Assembly: GCA_052436255.1 (NCBI GenBank)
Contig: JBQVNP010000012.1
Location: forward strand, 1 to 64,000
Reading direction: 5' to 3'
Length of the DNA: 64,000 nt
Source: Pelomonas sp052436255
Lineage (GTDB): Bacteria > Pseudomonadota > Gammaproteobacteria > Burkholderiales > Burkholderiaceae_C
Below the pieces are notes generated by a model that did not search any database, was not told the DNA's origin, and saw only the letters and a program-made list of their open reading frames with translations. A program made the translations under genes and the position numbers. How positions within the stretch are numbered: position 1 is the stretch's first letter; every line of letters starts with the position of its first letter. Positions 12,680-22,811 of the stretch are shown piece after piece.

Positions 12680-15600
12680 ATGCCCGAGACCGCCGCTCTG
12701 AACCCGCAAGCATTGCAAGACCTGCCCTTCGTCCACCTGCGCATGCACACCGAGTTTTCGGTCGTGGACGGCACCCTCCGCACCGACGACGCGGCAGACG
12801 CGGCGGCGGCGGACGGCCAGGTGGCGGCTGCCATCACCGACCTGGCCAACCTCTTCGGCGGCATCAAGTTCTATAGCGCGATGCGCAAGAAGGGCGTGCA
12901 GCCCATCCTCGGGGCGGATTGCTGGCTGGAAACCGATGCGACCGACAAGCCGCCGACGCGGCTTTTGCTGCTGGTGCAGGACAGCCAGGGGTATCTCAAC
13001 CTCAGCGAGCTGCTGTCGCGCGCCTGGATCGACAACGTCCAGCGCAACCAGGCCTGCCTGAAGTGGGAATGGCTGACGGAGCTGGGCGGCGGGCTGATCT
13101 GCCTGTCCGGCGCACAGCACGGCGGACTTGGCCAGGCGCTGATGCAGGGCGACAAGGTGCGCGCGCGCGAATGGGCGCAACGCCTCTCGGCGGTCTTCCC
13201 CGACCGCTTCTACATCGAGCTGCAGCGCGCCGGCCTGCCTGGTCAGGAAGCCCTGGTGCAGGCGAGCGTGCCGCTGGCCGCTGAGCTGGGGTTGCCGGTG
13301 GTTGCCACGCATCCCATCCAGTTCCTGGCCGAAGACGATTTCGAGGCGCACGAGGCGCGCGTGTGCGTGGCCGAAGGTGAGACGCTGGCCAACCCCAAGC
13401 GCATCAAGCGCTTCTTGCCCAGCCAGTATTTCAAGACGCAGGCGCAGATGCGCGCGTTGTTCAAGGACATCCCGAGCGCCATCCGCAACACGACGGAGAT
13501 CGCGCGCCGCTGCTCGCTGACGCTGGTGCTTGGCAAGCCGCAGCTGCCCAACTTCCCGACGCCGCTGATGGACGACGGCAAGCCCATGCCGATGGAGCAG
13601 TATTTCCGCGAGCTGAGCCATGAGGGGTTGGCGGGGCGGCTCAAGCACCTGTTCCCCAACGAGGCCGAGCGCGAGAAAGAGCGCCCGCGCTATGTCGAGC
13701 GGCTGGAGTTCGAGCTGAACACCATCATCAAGATGGGCTTCCCCGGCTACTTCCTCATCGTGTCGGACTTCATCCGCTGGGCCAAAGCCAATGGCTGCCC
13801 GGTCGGCCCCGGCCGGGGCTCGGGCGCGGGCTCGCTGGTGGCCTATGCGCTGCTCATCACCGACCTCGACCCGCTCAGGTACAACCTGCTGTTCGAGCGC
13901 TTCCTGAACCCCGAACGCGTCTCGATGCCCGACTTCGACATCGACTTCTGCCAAGGCAACCGCGACCGCGTCATCGACTACGTCAAGGACAAGTACGGCC
14001 GCCCGGCGGTCAGCCAGATCGCGACGTTTGGCACCATGGCCGCGAAGGCGGCGCTGCGCGACATCGGTCGGGTGCTGGGCATGGGCTATGGCCATGTCGA
14101 CAGCATCGCCAAGCTGATCCCGGCGCCGCCCGGCAAAGCGGTGACGCTGGCCAAGCTGCCGCCCGACTTCGACCCGGAGAAGTCCAAGGTCATCTACGCC
14201 CGCCACGAGGCACCGGAGCTGGAAGAGCGCGAGGCCGCCGACGAAGAGGTGGCCGAGTTGCTCAAGCTGGCCGCTCGCGTGGAAGGCATGGTGCGCAACA
14301 TCGGCATGCATGCCGGCGGCGTGCTGATCGCACCGGGCAAGATCACCGACTTCTGCCCACAGTACCAGCAGCCGGGCTCGACCTCGGCGGTCAGCCAGTT
14401 CGACAAGGACGATGTCGAGGCCATCGGCCTGGTGAAGTTCGACTTCCTGGGCCTGGCCACGCTGACGATCCTGGAGCTGGCCAAGGACTTCATCGTCGCC
14501 CGCTACCCCGAGCGCAAGGACTTCGACTGGGCCAATGTGCCGCTGGACGACCGCAAGGTGTTCAAGCTCTTCGGCGATGGCTATTCGGAGAGCGTGTTCC
14601 AGTTCGAATCGCCCGGCATGCAGCGCCTGCTCAAGGACGCCAAGCCCTCGCGCTTCGAGGACCTGATCGCGCTGGTGTCGCTGTACCGCCCGGGCCCGAT
14701 GGACCTGATCCCGTCCTTCGTGGCGCGCAAGCATGGCAAGGAGGTCATCGAGTACCCGCACCCGCTGCTGGGCCAGGTGCTGGAGGAGACCTACGGCGTC
14801 TTCGTCTACCAAGAGCAGGTGATGCAGGCGGCCCAGGTGCTGGGCGGCTACTCGCTCGGCGGCGCCGACATGCTGCGTCGGGCCATGGGCAAGAAGAAGG
14901 CCGAGGAGATGGCCGCCCACCGCGCGATGTTCCGCAAGGGCGCGGCGGAGAAGGGCATTGATGAGAAGAAGGCTGACGAAGTCTTCGACCTGATGGAGAA
15001 GTTCGCGGGCTACGGCTTCAACAAGTCGCATGCCGCTGCGTATGCGCTGCTGAGCTATCACACGGCCTGGCTGAAGACGCACTACACGGCCGAGTTCTAT
15101 GCGGCGAACATGACCATCGAAATGGACGACACCGACAAGCTCAAGGTGTTGCTCAACGACGCAAAGATCTTCGGCATCGAGTTCCAGTCGCCCTGCGTGA
15201 ACAAGGGCGTGTACCGGTTCGAGCCCATGACGAACCGGCTGGTGAACTACGGCCTGGGCGCCGTCAAGGGCACCGGGCGCGGCGCCATCGAAGCCATCAT
15301 CGCGGCGCGTGAATCCGGCGGACCCTTCCTGAGCTTCTACGACTTCTGCCTGCGGGTGGACCGCAAGGCCGTCAACAAGCGCGCGGTGGAGGCGCTCATC
15401 AAGGCCGGCGCCTTCGACAGCATCAACCCCGATCGCCACAAGCTGCTGGCCAGCGTGGGCCGTGGCTACACGCATGCCGAAACCCAGGAGGCCAATGCCG
15501 ACCAGGGCGGTCTGTTCGATTTCGGCGATTCCCATGCCGCCTCGCATGTCGAGCCCGACCTCGTCGACGCGCCGCCCTGGAGCATCAAGGAGCGCCTGTC

Positions 15601-16258
15601 GCTGGAGAAGACGGCCATTGGCTTCTACCTGTCGGGCCATCTGTTCGACCATGGCGGCGCCGAGGTGCGACGCATCGTCAAGCGCCAGATCGCCGACCTG
15701 GTGGACAGCCGCGAGCCGACGCTGGTGGCCGGCATCGTCAGCGACCTGCGCGTCATCAACGGCCAGCGCGGCCGTGTGGCCATCTTCAAGCTCGACGACA
15801 AGAGCGACGCCGTCGAGGCCGTGGCCAATGAGGAGCTGCTGAACGCCAACAAGGAACTGCTGGCCGAGGACGAACTCATCATTGCCCAGGGCAAGGTGCA
15901 GAACGACCGCTTCTCGGGCGGCCTGCGCATGAATGTGCAGGCCGTGTGGGGCCTGGCCGCGGCGCGCGCCAAGTTCGGACGGCATCTCCTGCTCGCTGAA
16001 GTCAAAGGTTCGGCCGGGGCGGCGGGCTTGGTCAGCGAGCTCGTCGAGCGTTTCCCGCCGCGCGATGTCGAGACGGAAGAGGGCGGCACGCGCAAGCTCG
16101 GCCTGCCGGTGCGCGTGGCCGTCAAGGCCGAGCCCGACGGCGACAAGGTGGGCGCGCGCTGGCTGGTGGAGCTGGGCGAGGCCAGCCGCTTCTGGCCCGC
16201 AGACGAGGCAATCGCCAAATTGGGCACGGCGGCCGAGGTCATTTACGAAGCGGGATGA
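12680..16258 (+). CDS. dnaE: DNA polymerase III alpha subunit
   Basis: This is the replicative polymerase catalytic subunit, 1192 residues, normal for DnaE1. An N-terminal PHP domain begins at HLRMHTEFSVVDG. The C-family polymerase palm carries PDFDIDF (catalytic Asp418 and Asp420) and KFDFLGL (Asp588). The fingers contain the SLYRPGPM and GYGFNKSHAAAYA motifs. Helix-hairpin-helix, OB-fold and tau-binding regions follow in the last third. It acts in the replisome with the clamp and the epsilon proofreading subunit. A sigma-70-like promoter lies about 70 bases upstream. Confidence 0.98.
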   Translation: MPETAALNPQALQDLPFVHLRMHTEFSVVDGTLRTDDAADAAAADGQVAAAITDLANLFGGIKFYSAMRKKGVQPILGADCWLETDATDKPPTRLLLLVQDSQGYLNLSELLSRAWIDNVQRNQACLKWEWLTELGGGLICLSGAQHGGLGQALMQGDKVRAREWAQRLSAVFPDRFYIELQRAGLPGQEALVQASVPLAAELGLPVVATHPIQFLAEDDFEAHEARVCVAEGETLANPKRIKRFLPSQYFKTQAQMRALFKDIPSAIRNTTEIARRCSLTLVLGKPQLPNFPTPLMDDGKPMPMEQYFRELSHEGLAGRLKHLFPNEAEREKERPRYVERLEFELNTIIKMGFPGYFLIVSDFIRWAKANGCPVGPGRGSGAGSLVAYALLITDLDPLRYNLLFERFLNPERVSMPDFDIDFCQGNRDRVIDYVKDKYGRPAVSQIATFGTMAAKAALRDIGRVLGMGYGHVDSIAKLIPAPPGKAVTLAKLPPDFDPEKSKVIYARHEAPELEEREAADEEVAELLKLAARVEGMVRNIGMHAGGVLIAPGKITDFCPQYQQPGSTSAVSQFDKDDVEAIGLVKFDFLGLATLTILELAKDFIVARYPERKDFDWANVPLDDRKVFKLFGDGYSESVFQFESPGMQRLLKDAKPSRFEDLIALVSLYRPGPMDLIPSFVARKHGKEVIEYPHPLLGQVLEETYGVFVYQEQVMQAAQVLGGYSLGGADMLRRAMGKKKAEEMAAHRAMFRKGAAEKGIDEKKADEVFDLMEKFAGYGFNKSHAAAYALLSYHTAWLKTHYTAEFYAANMTIEMDDTDKLKVLLNDAKIFGIEFQSPCVNKGVYRFEPMTNRLVNYGLGAVKGTGRGAIEAIIAARESGGPFLSFYDFCLRVDRKAVNKRAVEALIKAGAFDSINPDRHKLLASVGRGYTHAETQEANADQGGLFDFGDSHAASHVEPDLVDAPPWSIKERLSLEKTAIGFYLSGHLFDHGGAEVRRIVKRQIADLVDSREPTLVAGIVSDLRVINGQRGRVAIFKLDDKSDAVEAVANEELLNANKELLAEDELIIAQGKVQNDRFSGGLRMNVQAVWGLAAARAKFGRHLLLAEVKGSAGAAGLVSELVERFPPRDVETEEGGTRKLGLPVRVAVKAEPDGDKVGARWLVELGEASRFWPADEAIAKLGTAAEVIYEAG

Positions 16259-16286
16259 CGCTTGCTATCGGCGATGATTTCGCCAG

Positions 16287-17573
16287 ATGCAACATAGCGT
16301 GCCCAGGCCCCTGGCGGGTCTCATCCGCCCGCATCCGGTCACTGGCCTGATCCTGACCGGCGGCGGCGCCCGCGCGGCCTACCAGGTGGGCGTGCTGGCT
16401 GCCATCGCCCAACTGCGGCGCGATGCCGGCGTGACGACCAACCCTTTTCCCATCATCAGCGGCACCTCGGCCGGTGCCATCAATGCGTCGGCGCTGGCCT
16501 GTCATGCCGACGACTTCGACGGCGCCGTCGACGGTCTGCTGCATCTCTGGCAGGGCTTGCATGTCGAGAATATCTACCGCGCCGATGCCTTCGAGGCCGT
16601 CAAGAGCGGTGCACGCTGGTTGAGCATGCTCAGCCTGGGCTGGGCGCTGGCGCGCTGGCGTCGCAGCCGGCCCAAGAGCCTGCTCGACAACTCGCCGCTG
16701 CGCGAGCTGCTGGGCCGCTACCTGAGCATGGACCGCGTCGAGACCATGCTGGACGCCGGCCACCTGCGCGCGCTGGCGCTGACAGGCTCCAGCTACACCT
16801 CGGGCCAGCACGTCACCTTCTTCCAGACCCATCACCACGTCGTGCCCTGGCTGCGCGAGCAGCGCATGGCCGTACAGGCGCGGCTGACGCTGAGTCACCT
16901 CATGGCCTCGTCGGCCATTCCGTTCATCTTCCCGGCCGAGCTGCTGGACCTGGAGGGCATGCCCGAATGGTTTGGCGACGGCTCGATGCGCCAGAGCGCA
17001 CCCATCTCGCCCGCCGTGCACCTGGGCGCCGAGCGCGTGCTCGTGATCGGCGCGGGGCGCATGAAGGAGCCCGAGGGCCGCCGCATCCGCGCCACCGACG
17101 AGCACCCCAGCATGGCCCAGATCGCCGGCCATGCCCTGTCCAACATCTTCCTGGATGCGTTGTCGGTCGACGTCGAGCGCCTGCGCCGCATCAACCGCAC
17201 CTTGGCGCTGCTGTCGCGCGAAACGCGTGCCTCGACGGCACTGCGGCCCATCGAGCTGCTCGTCATCGCGCCCAGCCGCCGCCTGGACGACCTGGCGGCC
17301 GAGCACCAGGCCAGCCTGCCGCATTCCGTGCGGGCGATGCTGCGGGCCTTCGGCGTCAGCGGCAAGGGCAACGCGATGAGCGGCTCGGCGCTGGTCAGCT
17401 ACCTGCTGTTCGAACCCAGCTTCGTCAACGAGCTGATCAACCTGGGCATGAGCGACACGTTGGCCAAGCGCGCCGAGGTGCAGCGCTTTTTCAGCTGGCC
17501 GGCGCGCGCGCCGCAGATCGACCCGGCGCTGCTGCGACGCAGCCGTTCGGCGGGTTTCGCGGCGAGCGTCTGA
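16287..17573 (+). CDS. Patatin-like phospholipase (RssA-type)
   Basis: This 428-residue cytosolic or peripheral membrane lipid acyl hydrolase has the oxyanion-hole motif GGGARAAYQ (about residues 25-33), the nucleophile Ser61 in GTSAG, and the catalytic Asp231 in the DG dyad GDGSM. The C-terminal 150 residues (helical, LYSO-type extension) are typical of Burkholderiales patatins of about 400 residues. It sits 28 bases after dnaE and shares TGATG with the downstream glycosidase. The natural substrate is not predictable from sequence. Confidence 0.9.
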   Translation: MQHSVPRPLAGLIRPHPVTGLILTGGGARAAYQVGVLAAIAQLRRDAGVTTNPFPIISGTSAGAINASALACHADDFDGAVDGLLHLWQGLHVENIYRADAFEAVKSGARWLSMLSLGWALARWRRSRPKSLLDNSPLRELLGRYLSMDRVETMLDAGHLRALALTGSSYTSGQHVTFFQTHHHVVPWLREQRMAVQARLTLSHLMASSAIPFIFPAELLDLEGMPEWFGDGSMRQSAPISPAVHLGAERVLVIGAGRMKEPEGRRIRATDEHPSMAQIAGHALSNIFLDALSVDVERLRRINRTLALLSRETRASTALRPIELLVIAPSRRLDDLAAEHQASLPHSVRAMLRAFGVSGKGNAMSGSALVSYLLFEPSFVNELINLGMSDTLAKRAEVQRFFSWPARAPQIDPALLRRSRSAGFAASV

Positions 17574-18748
17574 TGAAGGCCGTGCTCAGCGGCCTGTGCG
17601 CCGTAGCCGCGCTGACGACCGCGCAGGTCAGGGCAGCCGACATCGCCTTCTGGGACACGCCGCGCCATGGCGGCAACAGCTTCAATGGCAAGCCGCCCGA
17701 CGAGGCCTATTTCCGGGCGCTCAAGGCCACCGGCGCCAGCTGGGCGAGGTTGACGTTCTCGAAATGGAAGGGGCAGGGGCGCGACTTCCTGATCGGCGAT
17801 GCCGACGACTATCGCGGCATCCCCGTGCCGGACCTGACGCTGTTGCGCCAGGTGATGGATGCAGCCGGGGCCGCCGGCGTCAAGGTGGTGCTGGTGCCGC
17901 TGTCCTTGCCCGGCAACCGCTGGGTGCAGCACAACCAGGACAAGCAGGACGACCGGCTCTGGAAGGACCGCAAGTTCTGGGCACAGTCCGCCGCTTTCTG
18001 GCGCGACCTGGCCATGGCTGTCAAGGACCACCCGGCCCTGGCGGGCTACAACCTGCTCAACGAACCGACGCCCGAGATGGGCAGGGGGCTGGATGAGCAT
18101 GCAGCGCCCGAGGTGCGCCAGGCCTGGTACGCCAGGCACCGGGGCACGACGCACGACCTGCCGGCGTTCTACGCACAGCTCATCACTGCCATTCGTGAAG
18201 TCGATTCGGACACGCCGCTGATGCTCGATGGTGGCTGGTACGCGTATGCCTGGAGCTTCAACTACTGGACGCCGCTGAAGGACGCGAAGCTGCTCTACGC
18301 CTTCCACATGTACGAACCGTGGAACCTCACCAGCGCGCCGCAGATCAAGCGCCAGCCGCAGCTGGCCTATCCGGGCTCGAAGGTCACGTGGGGCGGCAGG
18401 ACGCTGACATTCGACAAGGCGGCGATGCAGCGTTTTCTCGGCGTGCCGTTCGCCTGGGCCAAGGCCCACGGCGTGCCGGCCAACCGCGTGATGGCCGGCG
18501 AGCTGGGATGCGTGCGGGTGTGGACGGACTGCGGGGCCTACCTGGGCGACGTGCTCGACACGCTGAACGCCCACGGCGCCCACTGGGCGTTCTACAGCTT
18601 CCGTGAAGACGTCTGGGAAGGCATGGACTACGAGATCCCGCCCGCCTTCCCCGCCGGCCAGGTGTACGACCTGCGCGAGCAGGGCAAGGGCGACGGCCTG
18701 CCGCTGGACAGCCCGTTGATGGGCGTCATCAGGAGCCGGATGCGTTGA
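17573..18748 (+). CDS. Secreted GH5 family glycoside hydrolase (cellulase-like)
   Basis: From ATG 17573 the protein has 391 residues and overlaps the patatin stop by one base. A signal peptide (about 21 residues, ending VRA-A) precedes a TIM barrel. The acid/base Glu164 is in LLNEPTPE and the nucleophile Glu310 in MAGELGC, the two signatures of clan GH-A family 5. The conserved YAFHMYEPWN segment lies between them. It probably cleaves a beta-glucan or mannan in the periplasm or medium. Together with the GH43 enzyme it suggests some use of plant polysaccharide. It ends 20 bases inside the convergent comEA-like gene. Confidence 0.88.
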   Translation: MKAVLSGLCAVAALTTAQVRAADIAFWDTPRHGGNSFNGKPPDEAYFRALKATGASWARLTFSKWKGQGRDFLIGDADDYRGIPVPDLTLLRQVMDAAGAAGVKVVLVPLSLPGNRWVQHNQDKQDDRLWKDRKFWAQSAAFWRDLAMAVKDHPALAGYNLLNEPTPEMGRGLDEHAAPEVRQAWYARHRGTTHDLPAFYAQLITAIREVDSDTPLMLDGGWYAYAWSFNYWTPLKDAKLLYAFHMYEPWNLTSAPQIKRQPQLAYPGSKVTWGGRTLTFDKAAMQRFLGVPFAWAKAHGVPANRVMAGELGCVRVWTDCGAYLGDVLDTLNAHGAHWAFYSFREDVWEGMDYEIPPAFPAGQVYDLREQGKGDGLPLDSPLMGVIRSRMR

Positions 18749-19010
18749 CTGCGCCCGGGTAGGCTTGGCCGGCCACGCGCAAGCCCGCACCCGACAGCTT
18801 GATCGCCGTCGCCGTGCGAATGCCCGCCACACGCCTCATCAGATCCGCCCAGTCCGCAAACGGCCGCGCAGCCAGCAGGCGCTGCACCAGGGCAGGCCCG
18901 AGACCGGGCAGAGATTCGAGCTCGGCGCGGGTGGCCGTGTTCACCTCGACCTCGGCCTGCTGAGCCAGCGCAGGCGTTACGGCCCACAGCAGCAGGCCGC
19001 GGCGCCTCAT
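18729..19010 (-). CDS. ComEA-like helix-hairpin-helix protein
   Basis: This 93-residue protein has a short signal-like N-terminus (cleavage near ALA-Q) and a helix-hairpin-helix domain: VNTATRAELESLPGLGPALVQRLLAARPFADW. The repeated HhH is the fold of the DNA-binding part of ComEA, the periplasmic receptor in natural transformation. Many Burkholderiales carry such short paralogues, and a role in DNA uptake is inferred only. Its start overlaps the end of the upstream MsbA-like gene by 4 bases (ATGA). Confidence 0.8.
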   Translation of the reverse strand: MRRRGLLLWAVTPALAQQAEVEVNTATRAELESLPGLGPALVQRLLAARPFADWADLMRRVAGIRTATAIKLSGAGLRVAGQAYPGAVNASGS

Positions 19011-20743
19011 GATTCGCCCGCCTGGGCGCGCACCATCGCGGCATAGGCGCCATCCAGGGCCAGCAGCTCGGCGTGCGTGCCGGTCTCGACCAGCTTGCCG
19101 GCGCCCAGCACGTGGATGGCGTCGGCGTCGCGGATGGTCGACAGCCGGTGTGCGATGACGATCAAGGTCTTGCGGCCCGACCAGGCGCTCAGGGCCTGCT
19201 GCACCGCGCGTTCGCTCTCGGTGTCAAGCGCCGAGGTGGCCTCGTCGAAGATCCAGATCGGCGCGTCCTTGTAGAGGGCGCGCGCAATCGCCAGGCGCTG
19301 GCGCTGGCCGCCGGAGAGCTTGCTGCCGTTGGCGCCGACATGGGTCTCCACGCCCTCGGGCAGCGTCTGCACGAAGTCCCAGAGGTGGGCAGCGCGCAGC
19401 GCAGCTTCAAGCTTCGCCTCGTCGCGCGGCTGGGCATAGGCGATGTTGTTGGCCACCGAGTCGTCGAACAGCACGATGTCCTGCGACACGACGGCGAACT
19501 GGCGGCGCAAGCTCAGACGCGTCAGCGTCTCGATGTCGGTGCCGTCGAGCAGGATGCGGCCGGCGTCGGGCCGGCCGAAGCCGAGCAGCAGATGGATGAT
19601 GGAACTCTTGCCCGCGCCGGAGGCGCCCACCAGCGCGGTCGTGCGTCCGGCCGCAAAGCGCAGGCTCAGCCCGTCGAGGGCCGGCTGGGACGCGCCGGGG
19701 TAGGTCAGGCGCACGGCCTCCATGTCGATGTCGCCCTGGGCCGGCATGTGGAGCTCCTGCGTGCCGCTGTCGGCCTCCTTGGGCGCGTCCATCAGCTCGA
19801 AGCAGCCCTTGGCGATCACGGTCGCGCGGGTCAGCGGCGCGGCCAGGTCGGACAGGTGGCGCAGCCGCGAGGTGAGCAGTATCAGCGCGGTCACGAACTG
19901 GGCGAAGGCCTGCACGCCCGTGGCATCGGCCCGCGCCTGCCACAGGGCCACGCAGATGATGAAGGACAGCCCGACGCTGGCGACGAGCTGGGACAGCGGC
20001 TGGGCCAGCGCGGCCGCGGCGGCCGTCTTGAGGTCGTTGCGGCGCACGACCTGGGACACCTCGGCAAAGCGCTCGCGCTCATGCGCCGCAGCGCCGAACT
20101 GCCGCACCACGCGCCAGGCCCGCGTCATGTCGTCGACCTTGTTGACCAGCAGCAGCTGCGAGTCGTAGGCGCGCGTGGACATGATGCGCATGCGCTGGTT
20201 GACCTTCTTCATGACCACCGCCATCAGCGGCGTGACGATCAGGCTGAGCAGGGTCAGCTGCCAGTTCAGGAAGAAGAGATAACCCACCATGGCGAGGGCC
20301 GGCAGGCCATCGCGCAGCACGCTCAGGCCGACATTGCCGACCAGTTGCAGGATCTGCTGCGGGTCGTTGACCACCTTGCTGACCGCCGTTCCCGCCTGCA
20401 TGCGGGTGTAGACCTGGGCGTCCAGGCGCAACAGCGCGTTGACGAGGTCGGCGCGGAAGTCCGTCACGCTGCGCGTGAGCGTCCAGTTGAAGAGGTACTG
20501 GCCGGCAAATCCGAACACCCCGCGCACGAGATACAGGCTGATCAGCACGGCGGGAACCATCCACAGCGGGAAGGCGTCCTTAGCGAAGCCTTCCCCGAAG
20601 GCATAACCGACCAGCCTGGGGATCATGGTCTCGGTCGCGGCGACACCGACGAAAGCCAGCACCGTCAGCACAGCACCCCAGCGGTGGGGATAGACGAAGC
20701 GGCGCAGGCGGCTGGCGATGGTGGCGTTGGCGTCGGAAGACAT
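19007..20743 (-). CDS. msbA: MsbA-like ABC exporter (lipid A/lipid flippase family)
   Basis: The 578-residue half-transporter has six N-terminal membrane helices (residues about 20-310), then a nucleotide-binding domain with Walker A GASGAGKSS (from 373), Q-loop VSQDIVLF, signature LSGGQRQR, Walker B IWIFDEATSALD and the H-loop IAHRLST. Length and order match MsbA, which flips lipid A-core across the inner membrane. The adjacent glycosyltransferases support an envelope lipid or glycan substrate, but substrate identity is inferred. It is divergent from the GT4 gene by 33 bases. Confidence 0.82.
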   Translation of the reverse strand: MSSDANATIASRLRRFVYPHRWGAVLTVLAFVGVAATETMIPRLVGYAFGEGFAKDAFPLWMVPAVLISLYLVRGVFGFAGQYLFNWTLTRSVTDFRADLVNALLRLDAQVYTRMQAGTAVSKVVNDPQQILQLVGNVGLSVLRDGLPALAMVGYLFFLNWQLTLLSLIVTPLMAVVMKKVNQRMRIMSTRAYDSQLLLVNKVDDMTRAWRVVRQFGAAAHERERFAEVSQVVRRNDLKTAAAAALAQPLSQLVASVGLSFIICVALWQARADATGVQAFAQFVTALILLTSRLRHLSDLAAPLTRATVIAKGCFELMDAPKEADSGTQELHMPAQGDIDMEAVRLTYPGASQPALDGLSLRFAAGRTTALVGASGAGKSSIIHLLLGFGRPDAGRILLDGTDIETLTRLSLRRQFAVVSQDIVLFDDSVANNIAYAQPRDEAKLEAALRAAHLWDFVQTLPEGVETHVGANGSKLSGGQRQRLAIARALYKDAPIWIFDEATSALDTESERAVQQALSAWSGRKTLIVIAHRLSTIRDADAIHVLGAGKLVETGTHAELLALDGAYAAMVRAQAGES

Positions 20744-20776
20744 GGGGCGCGATTGTCTCTCCTACACTGCGCGCCC

Positions 20777-21907
20777 ATGCCGAACGCCACCGCCCCCGGA
20801 GCGCGCCCGAAAGTCGTTCATTTCGTGACCGGCGGCTTCTCGGGCGCGACCCAGGTCGCCGTCGATCTCTGCCTGTCGGCCATGCGCAGCGGGCCGTTCG
20901 AGCCGGTCCTCGTGCTCAGGCAAAAGCGGCACACACCCATGGCGCGCGTCGAGGCGCTGAAGGCGCAAGGGCTGTCGGTGCATCTGGTGTCGGGTTGGTC
21001 GCATCTGGTGAGCATTGCCGAGCTGGCATCGCTGCTGAGAGGCTTGCGGCCCGCGGCGCTGCTGGCCCACGGCTTTCCCGAGCATCTGCTGGGCCGGCAC
21101 GCCGGTGTGGGTGCCGGCGTGCCGGTACTGATCCAGGTCGAGCACAACTCGCGCGAGCGCTATACCGCGTGGAGCCGCTGGCAGTCACGCCGGCTGGCGC
21201 GGCGCTCGGCGGCCCTGGTTGGTGTGAGCGAGGGCGTGCGGCAGAGCCTGCTGGCTCAGGGCCTGCCGGCAGACAAGACGATCACGATAGCGAACGGCAT
21301 CGACCTTGCGCGCTTTGCGCATGCCGGTGGCGAGCGGGAAGCGGGCGTCGTGATGTCCGCGCGGTTCGCGCGCCAGAAGGACCACGCCACGCTGATCGAT
21401 GCGATTGCATTGCTGGCTTCGCGCCACGGCCTGAAGCCGCCACTGCAGCTGGCCGGCACCGGCCCGCACCTGGCGCGCATCCAAGCCCAGGCTGAGCGGA
21501 TGGGCCTGCTTGGCCAAGTACGTTTTCTCGGTCATCACGGCGACATGCCCGGGCTGCTGCGGTCACAGGCGATCTATGTGCTGTCCACCCACTATGAAGG
21601 CATGCCGCTGGCGCTGGTGGAGGCGATGGCCGCCGGCTGCGCCTGCATCGCTTCGGACGTCATCGGTGTGAGGGGCGTCATCGCGGACGGCGCGACCGGG
21701 CTGCTCGTGCCCGAGGGCGATGCGGCCGCCTTGGCCGATGCCATCGCGCGGCTGCTGCATGACCCCGCGCTGGCGGCCCGCCTGGGCGCCGCGGCGCGTG
21801 AGCGGGCCTGGGCCGAACACGGCCTGGCGCTGATGCGCGAGCGCTACGAGGCGCTGATCACGCGCTGCGCCACCACTGCAGTCCGCGCAGCCAGCGGCCC
21901 CGCCTGA
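20777..21907 (+). CDS. Glycosyltransferase family 4
   Basis: The protein has 376 residues with a GT-B fold. An N-terminal Rossmann domain opens with KVVHFVTGGFSGATQVAVDL. The C-terminal donor-binding domain contains the GT4 signature HYEGMPLALVEAMAAGCACIASDVIGVRGVI with the EX7E motif (Glu in YEGMPLALVE). The start ATG 20777 fits the intergenic gap to the divergent exporter. The sugar and acceptor are unknown. Its 3' end overlaps the convergent GT2 gene by 50 bases, an unusually long overlap. Confidence 0.87.
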   Translation: MPNATAPGARPKVVHFVTGGFSGATQVAVDLCLSAMRSGPFEPVLVLRQKRHTPMARVEALKAQGLSVHLVSGWSHLVSIAELASLLRGLRPAALLAHGFPEHLLGRHAGVGAGVPVLIQVEHNSRERYTAWSRWQSRRLARRSAALVGVSEGVRQSLLAQGLPADKTITIANGIDLARFAHAGGEREAGVVMSARFARQKDHATLIDAIALLASRHGLKPPLQLAGTGPHLARIQAQAERMGLLGQVRFLGHHGDMPGLLRSQAIYVLSTHYEGMPLALVEAMAAGCACIASDVIGVRGVIADGATGLLVPEGDAAALADAIARLLHDPALAARLGAAARERAWAEHGLALMRERYEALITRCATTAVRAASGPA

Positions 21908-22811
21908 GGTAGGCGGCCAGCAGCTCGCGGCGGTTCAGCGGCGAGCTGCGGTCGAAGCGCTCGGCATCGGTCCTCAGCCCTTGCAGCGCCTCGCCGCCCA
22001 GCTGCCGGCGCCGGCGCCGGGCGCGCAGCAGCGTGCGGGCGCAGAAGTGGGCGATCTCGAAGCGGGCGTCGTCATCGAGCGGCGGCAGATCGGCGGCCAG
22101 GCCGTCGAGTGCAGCCGTCCAGTCGTCCAGCCGCTTCGCATCCAGCTTGCTGAGCAGGCTGCCGGAGCGCTGGCGGTAGGCGACCCAGACTTCGGCCACA
22201 TGCACATGCCGAGGCGTGTGCAAGGCCAGGCGCGGGTAGACGGCCATGTCTTCGAAGACGCGTCCTTCGGGAAAGCGCAGCCCGGCCGGCCAGCAGGCGC
22301 GACGCACGATCTTGCTCCACGGGTGGAACTGGCCCTGGGTGAACAGGCCGCGCAGGCGCTGGTTCACATCGGCCATCAGCACGCCGGTCGGGCCTTCAAA
22401 ACTGGCGATGTGGCGGTGACGAGCTTGGGTGGAGGCGGTTGACGGGCCGTCGTCGAAGACGCGGAAATCACAGGTGACGAGGTCCGGCCGGTGCTGGTCA
22501 ATCACGGCCCTGAGCCGGGCGATGGCGCCGGGCTCCAGCAGGTCGTCCGGGTCGATGAACCAGAGGTAGTCACCGCGCGCCGTGTCGAGCAGCCGGTTGC
22601 GCGCCGCGCTGACGCCGCGGTTGACCGGTTCGCAAATCACGCGGCCCTGAGGCAGCAGAGCTGCGGCGAGCGCCGCGGAGCGGTCGGGGGAAGCGTCGTC
22701 CACGAAGATGACTTCGACGCCGTCGTCGAGTTGGTCGCGCAGCGATTCAAGGCAGGCCGGCAGCCATGCCTCGACCCGGTATATCGGCAGCAGCAGGCTG
22801 AGCCAGGTCAC
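21858..22811 (-). CDS. Glycosyltransferase family 2
   Basis: This 317-residue GT-A enzyme begins with SLLLPIYRVEAWLPACLESL. It carries the nucleotide-sugar Asp pair in FVDDASPD and the metal-binding acidic motif in FIDPDDLL, with the conserved NRGVSAARN segment between them. It lacks membrane helices. It is the last gene of the lapAB-linked run and is coupled to the capsule-type transferase by a 4-base overlap. It probably adds a sugar to an LPS core, O-antigen or capsule chain. Confidence 0.86.
   Translation of the reverse strand: MTWLSLLLPIYRVEAWLPACLESLRDQLDDGVEVIFVDDASPDRSAALAAALLPQGRVICEPVNRGVSAARNRLLDTARGDYLWFIDPDDLLEPGAIARLRAVIDQHRPDLVTCDFRVFDDGPSTASTQARHRHIASFEGPTGVLMADVNQRLRGLFTQGQFHPWSKIVRRACWPAGLRFPEGRVFEDMAVYPRLALHTPRHVHVAEVWVAYRQRSGSLLSKLDAKRLDDWTAALDGLAADLPPLDDDARFEIAHFCARTLLRARRRRRQLGGEALQGLRTDAERFDRSSPLNRRELLAAYLRRGRWLRGLQWWRSA

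Noticed and set aside
12533..15985. 1150-codon antisense frame inside dnaE
   Set aside because: It is the complement of a GC-rich real gene. Residue content is unnatural (rich in Gln, His, Arg, Ala) and no family is recognisable.
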